A DNA stretch of 64,000 nt from Brachybacterium faecium DSM 4810 (GCA_000023405.1 CP001643.1:2914001-2978000); one strand, 5' to 3'; counted from the stretch's first letter, positions 41,351-50,681 are shown. Numbers and translations are program-made. The notes: generated from the sequence alone by a model not told the origin.

Positions 41351-43249
41351 TCATCGCCCGGGCCGCCGCACGCCCAGGCGTCGGGCCGCGGCGCGCATCG
41401 TGCGCTTCCCGCCATCCGCGGCGGCCGACAGCATGGAGCCGCCGCCCGGAGTGTGGGGGACGGAGACGGCCGCGGGGATCGCGAGCACCACGTGCCCGGT
41501 GCCGTCCTCCACCTTCACCCAGCGCGGCCCGCCGTCGCCGTCCAGGGACAGCGCCGTCAGGCCCTCGCCCACGGGCACGAGGGGGACGGTCCGTCCGCCC
41601 GTGGCGGCCTCGTCGGCGTGCACCGAGGCGCGCAGACGGTCCGCGCCCTCCGCGGCCAGCAGCACCAGACGGCGGTCGGGCTCGATGCTCACGGCGGTGA
41701 GCACCCGGGCGTCGGGGCCAGACCGCGGGAGCAGCGTGTGACCGATGTCCAGGGACACGTTCCCGAAGCCCTCGGTGAAGTAGACGAGGCCGAGCTCCTT
41801 GCGGCCGGTGCCGTCGAGCAGGCGGTGGCGCCGTTCGGCGATGTCCTGGGAGCGGAGCCGGCCGAGCCGGTTCACGAGCTCCTCGGAGCCGTAGCGGTGC
41901 ACGACGGAGAGGTCCCAGACGCCCTTCTCGAGCGGGGCCGCGTCGACGTCGGCCCGGAACTCCAGGGCGCGGTCGCCGCCGCGCACGACCTCGCGCACCT
42001 CGCTCCCGCTGACATCGAACCAGTCCTCGGTCCCCCGCTTGCGCGCCCGGAGCTGCACGGCATCGGGCGGCACGTCGCATCCCTTGACCCTCGCGCTGCC
42101 GGCGAGCCGGACCTGTGCGCCCTCCACGGCGAGCTCCTCGAGCCGCACCATGCCGGTGACGGGGACGCCGCGGAGCAGCTCCCCATCGATCTCCTGAGCC
42201 AGATCCTCGGGCAGGTCGAGGTGGAAGCCGGTCGCATCGTGCGTGAGCCGCTCCTTCCCGCCGCCCTTCTCCCACGTGAGCAGGCGGCGCAGGAGGGAGG
42301 TGCGGCCGTCGAGGGCCAGGCGGGTCTTCACCTGCTCGAGCGGTCCGAGATGAGCGGCGACGGCCTCCGTGTAGACGGGGGTGACCGCCGCGGCGATCTC
42401 GGCGACCACCGCTTCCTGCTTCTGCTCGTCGAGCTGCAGGAAGCGCGGGTGCAGCGCCTTGCGCAGCGCGCCGCGGATCGGTCGGCGCAGGATCCCGTCG
42501 CGCAGCTCGCCCGGCGCGGAGAACTTCACGATGACGTCGATGTTCGCGGTGAGCAGCTGCGCGTAGTCCCATGCGCTGCGCGCGGAGGAGGTGACGTTCT
42601 TGCCGTCCTCCCGCTTGCGGATGAGCACGAAGTCGCGATCCGCGCGCACGCTGATCTTCTTCGCGACCAGGTAGCAGGCGAGGGTGAAGGGCTGGTCCGA
42701 GCCCACCCGCAGGTGCGTGGGGTTGTGGGCACCGGTCTCGGCCACCAGATCGGTGCGGAAGAGCTTGATCGCGGTGAGGGAGTTGTAGAGCTTGTCCTCG
42801 ACGATGTCGGCATCGGCGACGGTGCGACGGAACATCGAGCTCGGTGCGTGACGGCCGTTGAGCCCGGCCATCTTCGCGAGCACGATGTCCGAGCCCTCCT
42901 TCTCCGCGTAGGCGGCGAGGTCGCCGAGCGCCCCCTCGGTGAGGACGTCGTCCGCGCCCAGGACGAAGAAGTACTTCCCCCTCACCGCGGCGATGCCCTT
43001 GTTGCACGGATCCGCGGGGCCGCCGGAGTTGGGCTGGTCGATGAGGCGGTAGTTGGCGTGCCGGGACGCGTACTCGGCCAGCAGCGTCTCGGAGCCGTCG
43101 TCGGAGCCGTCGTTGACGAGGACGACCTCGAGCTGCGAGTCGTCGAGCCCCTGCGCCGGGAGGGCGTCGAGGGTCTCGCGGAGGTAGGGCATCGCGTTGT
43201 ACACGGGGATCACGAGGGAGACGAGCGGCGTCTCGGAGGTCTTCTGCAT
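41351..43249 (-). CDS. large GT2 glycosyltransferase (TarS/TarQ-like architecture)
   Basis: 632 residues from the ATG at 43249, which has AGGAAGAG upstream. The GT-A part has LVSLVIPVYNAMPYLRETL, VNDGSDDGS, the donor-site NSGGPADPCNKGI, GADD (in FVLGADDVLTEG) in the place of the DxD motif, and GSDQPFTLACYL. The rest is a helical linker and a long beta-rich C-terminal region, as in its paralogue 37337-39355, ending in a basic tail. The change from D-S-D-D to G-A-D-D leaves the metal-binding Asp pair. It is probably another polymer-decorating enzyme. Confidence 0.84.
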   Translation of the reverse strand: MQKTSETPLVSLVIPVYNAMPYLRETLDALPAQGLDDSQLEVVLVNDGSDDGSETLLAEYASRHANYRLIDQPNSGGPADPCNKGIAAVRGKYFFVLGADDVLTEGALGDLAAYAEKEGSDIVLAKMAGLNGRHAPSSMFRRTVADADIVEDKLYNSLTAIKLFRTDLVAETGAHNPTHLRVGSDQPFTLACYLVAKKISVRADRDFVLIRKREDGKNVTSSARSAWDYAQLLTANIDVIVKFSAPGELRDGILRRPIRGALRKALHPRFLQLDEQKQEAVVAEIAAAVTPVYTEAVAAHLGPLEQVKTRLALDGRTSLLRRLLTWEKGGGKERLTHDATGFHLDLPEDLAQEIDGELLRGVPVTGMVRLEELAVEGAQVRLAGSARVKGCDVPPDAVQLRARKRGTEDWFDVSGSEVREVVRGGDRALEFRADVDAAPLEKGVWDLSVVHRYGSEELVNRLGRLRSQDIAERRHRLLDGTGRKELGLVYFTEGFGNVSLDIGHTLLPRSGPDARVLTAVSIEPDRRLVLLAAEGADRLRASVHADEAATGGRTVPLVPVGEGLTALSLDGDGGPRWVKVEDGTGHVVLAIPAAVSVPHTPGGGSMLSAAADGGKRTMRAAARRLGVRRPGR

Positions 43250-43396
43250 CACGGCTCTTCCTGGGGGTCGCATCGGCTGAGGTCGACGAGGGGATCCGCT
43301 CCCGAGGTGCGCGTCGCCATCCTGCGCGAGGCCGGATCGGCATCGTGCGCGGCAGTCTAGCCAGCGGTGGCTGCGCGCCCTCGGGTGCGGGAGAGA

Positions 43397-45442
43397 TCAC
43401 TTCAGAACAGGGCGGAGCTCCTCCCACAGCGGTGGGGCGAGCTTCGTGCTGAAGGTCGCGGTGAGGTGGTGGCCGTCGCGGTAGACGAGGAGGTCTCCGA
43501 TGATCACCGGGCAGGTCTCGTCATTGCACAGGTACGGCGTGAGATCGAGATAGTCGGCTCCGGTCGCCTCCGCGGCGGCACGCTCGGCCCGGACGATCCG
43601 GGGGTCGAAGGCCGAGGAGATCGGCGTCGCGCACTCCCCCGCGTTCTCGAGCTCGTCCGAGAGGCACACCGCCGGGGTCTCGGGATCGTGGGGGACGTCG
43701 GCGAGCACCGCCACCTCCGGTCCGTCGATCGCCTCGATGGTCGATTCCATGCCGCTCTGCCAGCGCGCGGCGAAGTCGTCGGTCTCGCCCTCCAGCTCGG
43801 GCTCGGAGGCCCCGTAGTTGGCGAGCAGCACGAGGTCGGGCTGCTCCTGCCCGATGCGTTCCAGCACGCCGGCGCGCCACTGCGCGCATTCGGTGTACTC
43901 CACCCCCTCGAGCAGGAGCGGGAGGTCCGCCGAGGGGCAGGAGCTCTTCGTGTTCGTGTCCAGGCGGATCCTGCCCTGCTCCGCCAGCTCCGCGAGCGCC
44001 GGGTACCAGGAGGCCGCGTGGGAGTCGCCGAACAGGAACACCAGCGGGGCGTCGGGATCATCCCCCACCTGGCATCCGCTGGCATCCGTGCTGCCCTGCG
44101 AGCGGTGGCAGCCGTCGTCGTAGATCGAGGGGTTGTCGGAATCCGCCTCGTCGAGGGAGGGCTGGAGGTTCGCCGGGACGAAGGCGGTGCCCGCCGGGTC
44201 CTGCGTGAGATCGCCGACCTCCTCCGCGGTGCGGTCGGTGGCCGTGTCCCGCTGGGCCGCGCCCACATGCACGGCGCCCGCCGTGGCGATGAGACTCAGC
44301 GAGGCGGCCGCGGCGGCCATACCGGTCAGCAGCGGTGTCCGCGCCCGCAGCACGTGCCAGCCGATCACGGGACGCTCCACGAAGCGGAACAGCAGCCAGG
44401 CGAGCGGGACGGCGACCGCTGCGAGCAGGAGAGATGCCCAGAGCGGCAGCGGATCGTCCTCCCCCACCGCGACCTGGGGGATCACCTGGAGAGGCCAGTG
44501 GACGAGGTAGAGCGAGTACGAGATCGCGCCGAAGAACTGGAAGGGTCGCAGGCTCAGCACCCGGTTGGCGTGCAGGGAGCCCGGCGCGGCCCCTCCCACG
44601 ATCAGCAGCACGGTCGCGAGCACCGGCAGCGCGGCCGTGTACCCGGGGAACGGCGTCGCCGCGTCGTACAGCAGGGCCGTGACGGCGAGGGCCGCCACCC
44701 CGATCCACGAGAGCAGCCCCGTCGCCGGCCGGCGCAGCCAGGCGGCCCCGGTGCGGAGCAGGAAGGCCGTCAGCGCGCCGGCTCCCAGCTCCCACGCCCG
44801 GGTGGGCAGGGAGAAGAAGGTCCACGGCTGGGAGATGCCCATCCCGACCACGCAGAGGAGGAAGGAGGCGAGCGTGAGCGCAGCGGCCACCCACAGCAGA
44901 CGGCGTTCGCTGCGGCGGCACAGCCAGAACCCGAGCGCGAGGAGCGCGGGCCAGAACAGGTAGAACTGCTCCTCGATCCCGAGGGACCAGTAGTGCTGGA
45001 ACACCGAGGGGCTGGTCTCGGCGAGATAGTTCGTGCCGTCGATCGCGAACAGGATGTTGGGGAGGTAGAGCGCGGTGGCGACAGCGCCCTCGGCCACCTC
45101 GGACATGAGCAGCGGCGGCATCCACAGCCACGCCGCCACCACGGTCAGCGCCGCGACCAGGAGTGAGGCCGGGAGGATGCGCCGAGCGCGCTTGGCGTAG
45201 AACCGGCCGAAGGAGATCCGTCCCTCCGCCTCGAGCGATTCGAGCAGATGGGTGGTGATCAGGAACCCGGAGATCACGAAGAAGACGTCCACCCCGGCGA
45301 ACCCGCCGGAGAGGGCCCCCACCCCGGCGTGGTAGAGCACCACGAGGAGCACGGCGATGGCTCGGAGCCCCTGGACGTCCGGACGGAAGTTCGATTTCCG
45401 CCCGGTCCGGGGCTGGCTCGTCAAATCGGCAGCAGTGGTCAC
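43397..45442 (-). CDS. membrane acyltransferase with C-terminal SGNH domain (OatA-like)
   Basis: Probably O-acetylates a cell-wall glycan. The 681 residues begin with an acyltransferase-3 domain of about ten membrane helices (RPDVQGLRAIAVLLVVLYHAG, FFVISGFLIT, RRILPASLLV, HYWSLGIEEQFYLFWP). A C-terminal extracytoplasmic SGNH/GDSL-type domain follows, with GDSHAASWYPAL (Ser nucleophile) and DGHHLTATFSTKL (Asp-x-x-His). This two-domain layout is that of OatA and LPS/exopolysaccharide acetylases. The GTG start has AGGAAG upstream, and an inverted repeat GTTAC-N6-GTAAC (45469-45484) lies in front of it. Confidence 0.91.
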   Translation of the reverse strand: MTTAADLTSQPRTGRKSNFRPDVQGLRAIAVLLVVLYHAGVGALSGGFAGVDVFFVISGFLITTHLLESLEAEGRISFGRFYAKRARRILPASLLVAALTVVAAWLWMPPLLMSEVAEGAVATALYLPNILFAIDGTNYLAETSPSVFQHYWSLGIEEQFYLFWPALLALGFWLCRRSERRLLWVAAALTLASFLLCVVGMGISQPWTFFSLPTRAWELGAGALTAFLLRTGAAWLRRPATGLLSWIGVAALAVTALLYDAATPFPGYTAALPVLATVLLIVGGAAPGSLHANRVLSLRPFQFFGAISYSLYLVHWPLQVIPQVAVGEDDPLPLWASLLLAAVAVPLAWLLFRFVERPVIGWHVLRARTPLLTGMAAAAASLSLIATAGAVHVGAAQRDTATDRTAEEVGDLTQDPAGTAFVPANLQPSLDEADSDNPSIYDDGCHRSQGSTDASGCQVGDDPDAPLVFLFGDSHAASWYPALAELAEQGRIRLDTNTKSSCPSADLPLLLEGVEYTECAQWRAGVLERIGQEQPDLVLLANYGASEPELEGETDDFAARWQSGMESTIEAIDGPEVAVLADVPHDPETPAVCLSDELENAGECATPISSAFDPRIVRAERAAAEATGADYLDLTPYLCNDETCPVIIGDLLVYRDGHHLTATFSTKLAPPLWEELRPVLK

Positions 45443-45468
45443 TCAGCTTCCTGGGGTGTGAGGCGGCG

Positions 45469-45484
45469 GTTACGGAAGTGTAAC
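45469..45484. promoter_or_regulatory. inverted repeat in front of the acyltransferase gene
   Basis: GTTAC-GGAAGT-GTAAC in the 80-base gap between the acyltransferase start and the end of the siderophore operon. It could be an operator or part of the promoter; no regulator can be named. Confidence 0.3.
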
Positions 45485-45522
45485 GGCAGCGCCTGCACCC
45501 GCACTCGGAGCCGCGCTCTCCC

Positions 45523-47400
45523 TCAGTTCTCCGGCCGCCCCTGCCGCCAGTACCCCATGAAGGACACCTGCTTGCGGTCGAGGCCGAGCTCGCTGACCAG
45601 GTGGCGGCGCAGGGCCTTGATCACTCCGGCCTCGCCGGCGAGCCAGGCGTAGAAGGTGCCGTGCCCGGTGGTGGTCTCCCACAGGATGGTCGAGTCCACG
45701 TCGACGTCCTCGAGCTCCTCGCGCTGCGCGGCGGCGGGGGCGTCGGCCTCGGCGTCGCGGAAGGCCTGGGCGTTCTCGCTCATCAGGTCGCGCACCGCGG
45801 CGTCGAGCAGCTCGCCGTGGGGGCGGCCCTCGCGGGGCAGCCAGGTCACCTGCACCCCGGAACGGGTCAGCAGCTGCTGCGCGTCGGCCGCCTCGGGCAC
45901 CTCGAGCAGGGCGTGCCCGCTGAGCGAGGCGGGCAGCGCCTCGAGGATCGAGCCGACGGCGGGCAGCGCGGTCTCGTCGCCCACCAGCAGCACGGTGCGG
46001 GCGGTGCCGGGGCGGAACTCGATGCCGCCGTACTCGGGGCCGACCAGGTGGCGGTTGGGGCCGAGCAGGGAGATGGTGTCCCCCACCTGGGCGTCGCGGG
46101 CCCAGCGCGCGGCGACGCCCTGGCCGGGCACCTCCACGGGGTCCAGGTGGAGCACCACGTCGATGTCGATCTCGGGGTGCTCGGAGACGTTGCCGGGGTG
46201 GCCGGCGGCCCGCTGCTCGCGCACGGTGTAGGTGCGCATCCAGCCGCGGTCGGCGGGGTCGATCTGCAGCCAGGTGCGGTACCACTCGGCGTGGGTGGTG
46301 GGGTCCAGCAGGGCGCCCGGGCGCACCTCGGCGAAGTGGTCGGCGCTGGGCTGCGGGCCGGGGATGATGAGCTTGACCCGCAGGTCCAGGGGGTGGGAGC
46401 CGGTGCCGAAGTGCTCGAGGTCGGGGCTGGCGAAGGTGAAGCGCACCAGGTTCGGGCCCAGGCTGCGCCGGGCGGCGATGGTCAGCTCGAAGGCGAGCAT
46501 GCTGGAGTGCTCGAGGGCGGGCACCAGGGTGCGGTCCTCCTCGACGGCGGTCGTGGCGGCGGCGGTCTCGGGGGTCGTGGACACGGGGCCCTCCTCATGT
46601 CGGTGGGGTGCGTCGGTGCGATCCCTGCCCAGCGGCAGCACCATCGGGGTGCCGGTGACGGGATCGGGGGCGATGTGGGCGTCCAGGGCGAACACCTCGT
46701 GGGCCATCTGCTCGGTGATGACCTCAGCAGGGGCGCCCTGGGAGTGGATCTCGCCGCGGTGCACGGCGACCAGGTGATCGGCGTAGCGGGCGGCGAGGTT
46801 GAGATCGTGCAGCACGATGCCCACGGTGATGCCGCGCTCCCGGTTCAGGTCGCGCACCACGTCGAGGACCTCGAGCTGGTGGGTGACGTCGAGATAGGTG
46901 GTGGGTTCGTCCAGCAGCAGCACCTCCGTCTGCTGGGCGAGCGCCATCGCGATCCACACCCGCTGGCGCTGCCCGCCGGAGAGCTCCTCGAGCAGCCGGT
47001 CCTGCAGCGCGTCGGTGCGGGTGGCGGCGAGCGCCTCGGCCACGGCGCTCTCGTCCTCGGCGCTCCACTGCGGGAACAGGCCCTGGTGGGGGTAGCGGCC
47101 GCGGGTGACGAGCTCGCGCACGGTGACGCCGTCGGGGGCGATGGGGGTCTGCGGGAGCAGGCCCAGGCGCCGGGCGAGCTCCTTGCCGCGCAGGGAGTGC
47201 AGGGCGCGGCCGTCCAGCAGCACGCCGCCGCTGCGCGGGGTGAGCAGGCGGGACATGCCGCGCAGCAGGGTCGACTTCCCGCTGCCGTTGGCGCCCACGA
47301 TGATCGTGATCCGCCCCTCGGGCAGGGACAGGGACAGATCGTGCACCACCTCGCGGCGGTCGTACGCGAGATGCAGATTCTGGGCTTCGAGCAGGGCCAT
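45523..47400 (-). CDS. fusion of siderophore ABC ATPase and siderophore-interacting protein
   Basis: One continuous 625-codon frame with two activities. Residues 1-~265 are a FecE/FepC-type ATPase with Walker A GANGSGKSTLL, signature LSGGQRQRVWIAMALAQ, Walker B VLLLDEPTTYLD and the H-loop VLHDLNLA. Residues ~300-625 are a siderophore-interacting FAD protein (SIP) with VRFTFASPDLEHF, the flavin motif RTYTVRE, a domain resembling NAD(P)H-dependent ferric reductases (LLVGDETALPAVGSILE) and the C-terminal FYAWLAGEAGVIKALRRHLV and FMGYWRQG. An internal GTG (46584) with AGGAGG five bases upstream lies at the junction, so free SIP may also be made. The fusion would couple ferric-siderophore import with its reduction. 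Confidence 0.9.
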   Translation of the reverse strand: MALLEAQNLHLAYDRREVVHDLSLSLPEGRITIIVGANGSGKSTLLRGMSRLLTPRSGGVLLDGRALHSLRGKELARRLGLLPQTPIAPDGVTVRELVTRGRYPHQGLFPQWSAEDESAVAEALAATRTDALQDRLLEELSGGQRQRVWIAMALAQQTEVLLLDEPTTYLDVTHQLEVLDVVRDLNRERGITVGIVLHDLNLAARYADHLVAVHRGEIHSQGAPAEVITEQMAHEVFALDAHIAPDPVTGTPMVLPLGRDRTDAPHRHEEGPVSTTPETAAATTAVEEDRTLVPALEHSSMLAFELTIAARRSLGPNLVRFTFASPDLEHFGTGSHPLDLRVKLIIPGPQPSADHFAEVRPGALLDPTTHAEWYRTWLQIDPADRGWMRTYTVREQRAAGHPGNVSEHPEIDIDVVLHLDPVEVPGQGVAARWARDAQVGDTISLLGPNRHLVGPEYGGIEFRPGTARTVLLVGDETALPAVGSILEALPASLSGHALLEVPEAADAQQLLTRSGVQVTWLPREGRPHGELLDAAVRDLMSENAQAFRDAEADAPAAAQREELEDVDVDSTILWETTTGHGTFYAWLAGEAGVIKALRRHLVSELGLDRKQVSFMGYWRQGRPEN

Positions 47401-47404
47401 CAGA

Positions 47405-48442
47405 TCACCTTCCGGAGCCGGAGGACGGGGTGCGGGTGAGCATCCACAGCAGGAACGGGGCGCCGAGCGCGCCGGTGATGACCCCGGCGGGCAGCTCGGT
47501 GGTGCCGAAGAGGTTCTGGCCGGCGATGTCGGCGACCAGCACGATCACGGCACCGATCACGGCGGCGAGCGGGAAGCTGGGGCGGCCGGCGATCATGCGG
47601 GCCAGCGGCCCGGCGAGGAAGGCCACGAAGGAGAGCGGCCCGGTGACCGCGACGGTGAGCGCGCTGAGGGCGACGGCCACGAGGATCAGCGCCACCCGGG
47701 TGCGCGGCACGGACAGGCCCAGGCTGGTGGCGGTGTCGTCGCCCAGCTGCAGGATCCGCAGGCGCACCACGAGCAGGGCGAGGGCGGGGATCAGCACCAG
47801 CAGCGCGGCGGCGAGCACGGCGGCGCGGTCCCAGGTGGAGGAGGACAGCGAGCCGATCATCCAGTGCATCGCGTCCCCGGCGGAGTGCAGGGAGAGGCGG
47901 GTGAGCAGGTAGGAGATCAGCGCGTGGAGGGCGGCGGCGAGGGCGATGCCCACCAGCACGAAGCGGTTGTCCACGGCGCCGGCGGCGCCCGGCCGGCCCG
48001 CCCCGGACACGACCAGCAGCAGCGCGGCGGTGCCGAGCCCTCCCAGCAGCGCGAACCAGAACAGGGCGCGGCCGTCGGCTTGGAAGAACGCCATCGCGAT
48101 GACCGCGCCGGCCGAGGCGCCGACCGTCACGCCGATCACGTCGGGGCTGGCCAGGGGGTTGCGCAGCAGGGTCTGGAATGTGGTGCCGGAGAGCCCGAAG
48201 GCGGTCCCGGCGAGCACGGCGACCACGGCGACGGGCAGTCGGTGGTCCATGACGATGAAGGAGATGCCGGGGACGTTCTCGCCGCTGAGCGCCCGCAGCG
48301 CGAGGTCGACGGGCACCATCGGGGTGCCGACCAGCACCCGCACGGCCAGCAGGGCGAGCAGCAGCAGCGCGGCGGCCGCCGCGTACCCGGCGGTGCGGCG
48401 CCGACGCCGCGCGCGGGCGGGGGCCGGGGCGGGGGCGGTCAC
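47405..48442 (-). CDS. iron-siderophore ABC transporter permease (FecCD family)
   Basis: 345 residues with about ten membrane helices typical of FecD/FepG proteins (YAAAAALLLLALLAVRVLVG, VAVLAGTAFGLSG, ALFWFALLGGLGTAALLLVV). GVTVGASAGAVIAM and the coupling motif region near GPLSFVAFLAGPLARMIAG fit the family. The GTG start overlaps the stop of the first permease (GTGA). Its stop is four bases before the ATPase-SIP fusion, so the operon is tightly coupled. Confidence 0.92.
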   Translation of the reverse strand: MTAPAPAPARARRRRRTAGYAAAAALLLLALLAVRVLVGTPMVPVDLALRALSGENVPGISFIVMDHRLPVAVVAVLAGTAFGLSGTTFQTLLRNPLASPDVIGVTVGASAGAVIAMAFFQADGRALFWFALLGGLGTAALLLVVSGAGRPGAAGAVDNRFVLVGIALAAALHALISYLLTRLSLHSAGDAMHWMIGSLSSSTWDRAAVLAAALLVLIPALALLVVRLRILQLGDDTATSLGLSVPRTRVALILVAVALSALTVAVTGPLSFVAFLAGPLARMIAGRPSFPLAAVIGAVIVLVADIAGQNLFGTTELPAGVITGALGAPFLLWMLTRTPSSGSGR

Positions 48443-49434
48443 AGTCCCACCTGCCGGCGGGTGCGGAGGAGGACGATGAACACGGGCACGCCGACGAGCG
48501 CGGTCATCACGCCCACCTGCACCTCGGCGGGCGGGGCGATCACGCGGCCGAGGGTGTCGGCGAGCAGGAGCAGCACGGGCCCGCCCAGCAGGCACAGCGG
48601 CACGATGCGGCGGTAGTCGCCGCCGACGAGCAGGCGGGCGGCGTGCGGGACCACCAGGCCGAGGAACCCGATCGGCCCGGCGAGCGCGACCGCGGCCCCG
48701 CACAGCAGGATGATCGCGATGCCCAGCAGCACCCGGGTGCGGGCCACCGGCACGCCGAGCCCCACCGCGGCGTCATCGCCGAGGGCGAGGGCGTTGAGCA
48801 CCCCGGTGCACACCAGGATCGCGAGCGCGCCGAGCACCATGAGGGCGCCGACGGCGGCGATGTCGGGGAGGCTGCGGGCGCCGAGGGTGCCCACCTGCCA
48901 GAACCGCAGCCGGTCCAGGGAGGAGTCGTCGACCATCACCAGGCCGTTGACCACGGAGCCGAGCCCGGCGGTGAGCGCGGCGCCGGCGAGGGCGAGCTTG
49001 ACGGGGGTGGCGCCGTCCCGTCCCCGGGAGGCGATCGAGTAGACGGCGAGAGTGCCCAGCGCCGCTCCGAGCAGGGCGAGCGCCATGAACTCCACCACCC
49101 GGGAGACGTCCGCGAGGTACACGCCGATGACCACCGCGGTGGTGGCCCCGGCGTTGATCCCGAGGATCCCCGGATCGGCGAGCGGGTTGCGGGTCATCCC
49201 CTGCATCGCGGCCCCCGCCACGGCGAGCGCCGCGCCGACGGCGACCCCGGCCGCCGTGCGCAGCAGCCGGGAGTGGATCACCACGTGGTCGGCGAGGGCG
49301 GCGTCGTGGTGGCGCAGCGCCTCCAGCACCGTGCCCGGGGCGACGGTGCGGGCGCCGATCATGAGGGAGAGCGCGCAGGCGAGCGCCAGCGCGAGCAGGC
49401 CGCCGGCGAGCGCGACAGGGGTGGACCGTCTCAC
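48439..49434 (-). CDS. iron-siderophore ABC transporter permease (FecCD family)
   Basis: 331-residue partner permease, again with about ten helices. Family blocks are AGAAMQGMTRNPLADPGILG, NAGATTAVVIGVY, RFWQVGTLG and AGPIGFLGLVVPHAARLLVGG, the last containing the segment that contacts the ATPase. The start is a GTG nine bases after the binding-protein stop. It forms the membrane channel with the permease at 47405. Confidence 0.93.
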   Translation of the reverse strand: MRRSTPVALAGGLLALALACALSLMIGARTVAPGTVLEALRHHDAALADHVVIHSRLLRTAAGVAVGAALAVAGAAMQGMTRNPLADPGILGINAGATTAVVIGVYLADVSRVVEFMALALLGAALGTLAVYSIASRGRDGATPVKLALAGAALTAGLGSVVNGLVMVDDSSLDRLRFWQVGTLGARSLPDIAAVGALMVLGALAILVCTGVLNALALGDDAAVGLGVPVARTRVLLGIAIILLCGAAVALAGPIGFLGLVVPHAARLLVGGDYRRIVPLCLLGGPVLLLLADTLGRVIAPPAEVQVGVMTALVGVPVFIVLLRTRRQVGL

Positions 49435-49443
49435 CGGGGAGGG

Positions 49444-50490
49444 TCAGCCGCGCACGTTCTGCACGGTCTCGACGACCGTGGGCACGAAGTGCTCGAGCGC
49501 CCAGGGCAGGCTGAGGGCGTTGGCGGCCGAGATCGACAGGGTGAGGTGGTCGTCGTCGGTGAGCACGATCCCGCCATCGGCGACCGCGGGGATCTGGGCG
49601 AACAGCGGATTGGCCTGGAAGTCCTCGATGCCGGTGCCGGCCTCGGCCCAGGTGTAGAAGAGAACCGACTCCAGCTCGTCGGCGCGCTCGGCGGACCATT
49701 CGAGGAAGAAGGTCTCGGAGTCGGCGGTGTTCTCGGTGACCACCTCGGCCTGGGTCATGCCCAGGGCGGTGAAGAAGCGGGGGCGGGTGTCCTCGCCGAC
49801 GTACAGGGAGATCGAGTCGTCGGCCAGCCCGAGGGTGCCGGCGATGAAGGTGGCGCCCGCGACGGCGGGGTTCTCCTCGCCGACGGCGGCGAGGTCGGCG
49901 GTGATCTGCTCGGCGAGGGCGGTGGCCTGCTCGCTGCGACCGGTGGCGGTGCCGACCGCGGCGAGGGTGTCCTCCCAGGAGGCGGTGTAGTTGGCGGCCA
50001 GCGGGCCGATCGTGGGGGCGATCTTCGTCAGCTGGGTGTACTCCTCCTCGGTGACGCCGGAGTAGGCGGCGATGATGAGGTCCGGCATGAGCGCGGCCAT
50101 CTCGTCGAGGTTGAGGCCGTCGGATTCGTCGTACGTGGTGGGGGCGGTCTCGCTCCCCCACCCGGCGCCGAGCTCCTCGAGCTTCGCGTCGATCCAGTCG
50201 GTCGAGGCGTTGTCGTTGCCGCCCCAGGTCACCGCGGGCATCCCGGCGGGGACGAGGTCGAGGGCGAGCACGGTGTCGGCATTGACCCAGGAGACGGTGA
50301 CGATCCGGGTGGGTTCCGCCTCGATGACGGTCTCGCCGTAGAGGTGGGTGACCGTGGCGGGGAACGCGCCGTCGGCCGCGCCGCCGGAGCCGCCGTCGCG
50401 GGTCTCCTCGCCGCGCCTGCTGGAGCAGGCGGCGAGGGCGGGGGCGGCGAGCAGGGGCAGCGCGACGAGCGCGCGGCGGGAGATCGTCAC
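49444..50490 (-). CDS. iron-siderophore ABC transporter substrate-binding lipoprotein
   Basis: 348 residues from the GTG at 50490, which has AGGAGG eight bases upstream. The signal peptide ends in a lipobox (ALPLLAAPALAACSS with Cys as lipid site). The mature part is a FecB/FepB-type protein with EPTRIVTVSWVNADTVLALDLVP, LMPDLIIAAYSGVTEEEY and ERADELESVLFYTW. It binds the ferric siderophore outside the membrane and passes it to the two permeases. It is the first gene of the uptake operon and lies behind a candidate iron box at 50530-50548. Confidence 0.93.
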   Translation of the reverse strand: MTISRRALVALPLLAAPALAACSSRRGEETRDGGSGGAADGAFPATVTHLYGETVIEAEPTRIVTVSWVNADTVLALDLVPAGMPAVTWGGNDNASTDWIDAKLEELGAGWGSETAPTTYDESDGLNLDEMAALMPDLIIAAYSGVTEEEYTQLTKIAPTIGPLAANYTASWEDTLAAVGTATGRSEQATALAEQITADLAAVGEENPAVAGATFIAGTLGLADDSISLYVGEDTRPRFFTALGMTQAEVVTENTADSETFFLEWSAERADELESVLFYTWAEAGTGIEDFQANPLFAQIPAVADGGIVLTDDDHLTLSISAANALSLPWALEHFVPTVVETVQNVRG

Positions 50491-50529
50491 AGCGGGTCCT
50501 CCTGGGTCGAGGCCACCAATCATCGGTGG

Positions 50530-50548
50530 TTAGGCGAGCCTGACCTTA
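50530..50548 (-). promoter_or_regulatory. candidate IdeR/DtxR iron box
   Basis: TTAGGCGAGCCTGACCTTA matches the 19-base DtxR/IdeR consensus (TTAGGTTAGGCTAACCTAA) at 14 positions, with both outer half-sites well kept. It lies 40 bases before the binding-protein start, where a bound repressor would block the promoter under iron-replete conditions. Confidence 0.7.
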
Positions 50549-50681
50549 TTGCGTGACGCGGAGGGTGCGCAATTGTCATTCGTGCAGAGATCCGACCCGC
50601 AGGCACGGGGACGGGGCGGAAAGGGATGCAGATCACCTCCCGCGGGAGCGTCCGGGACGACACGCCCGGCCGACCGACGGG

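Noticed and set aside
24354..45442. The glycopolymer region as a prophage or integrative element
   Set aside because: No integrase, attachment repeats or phage genes are seen; the only mobile gene is the single ISL3 transposase.
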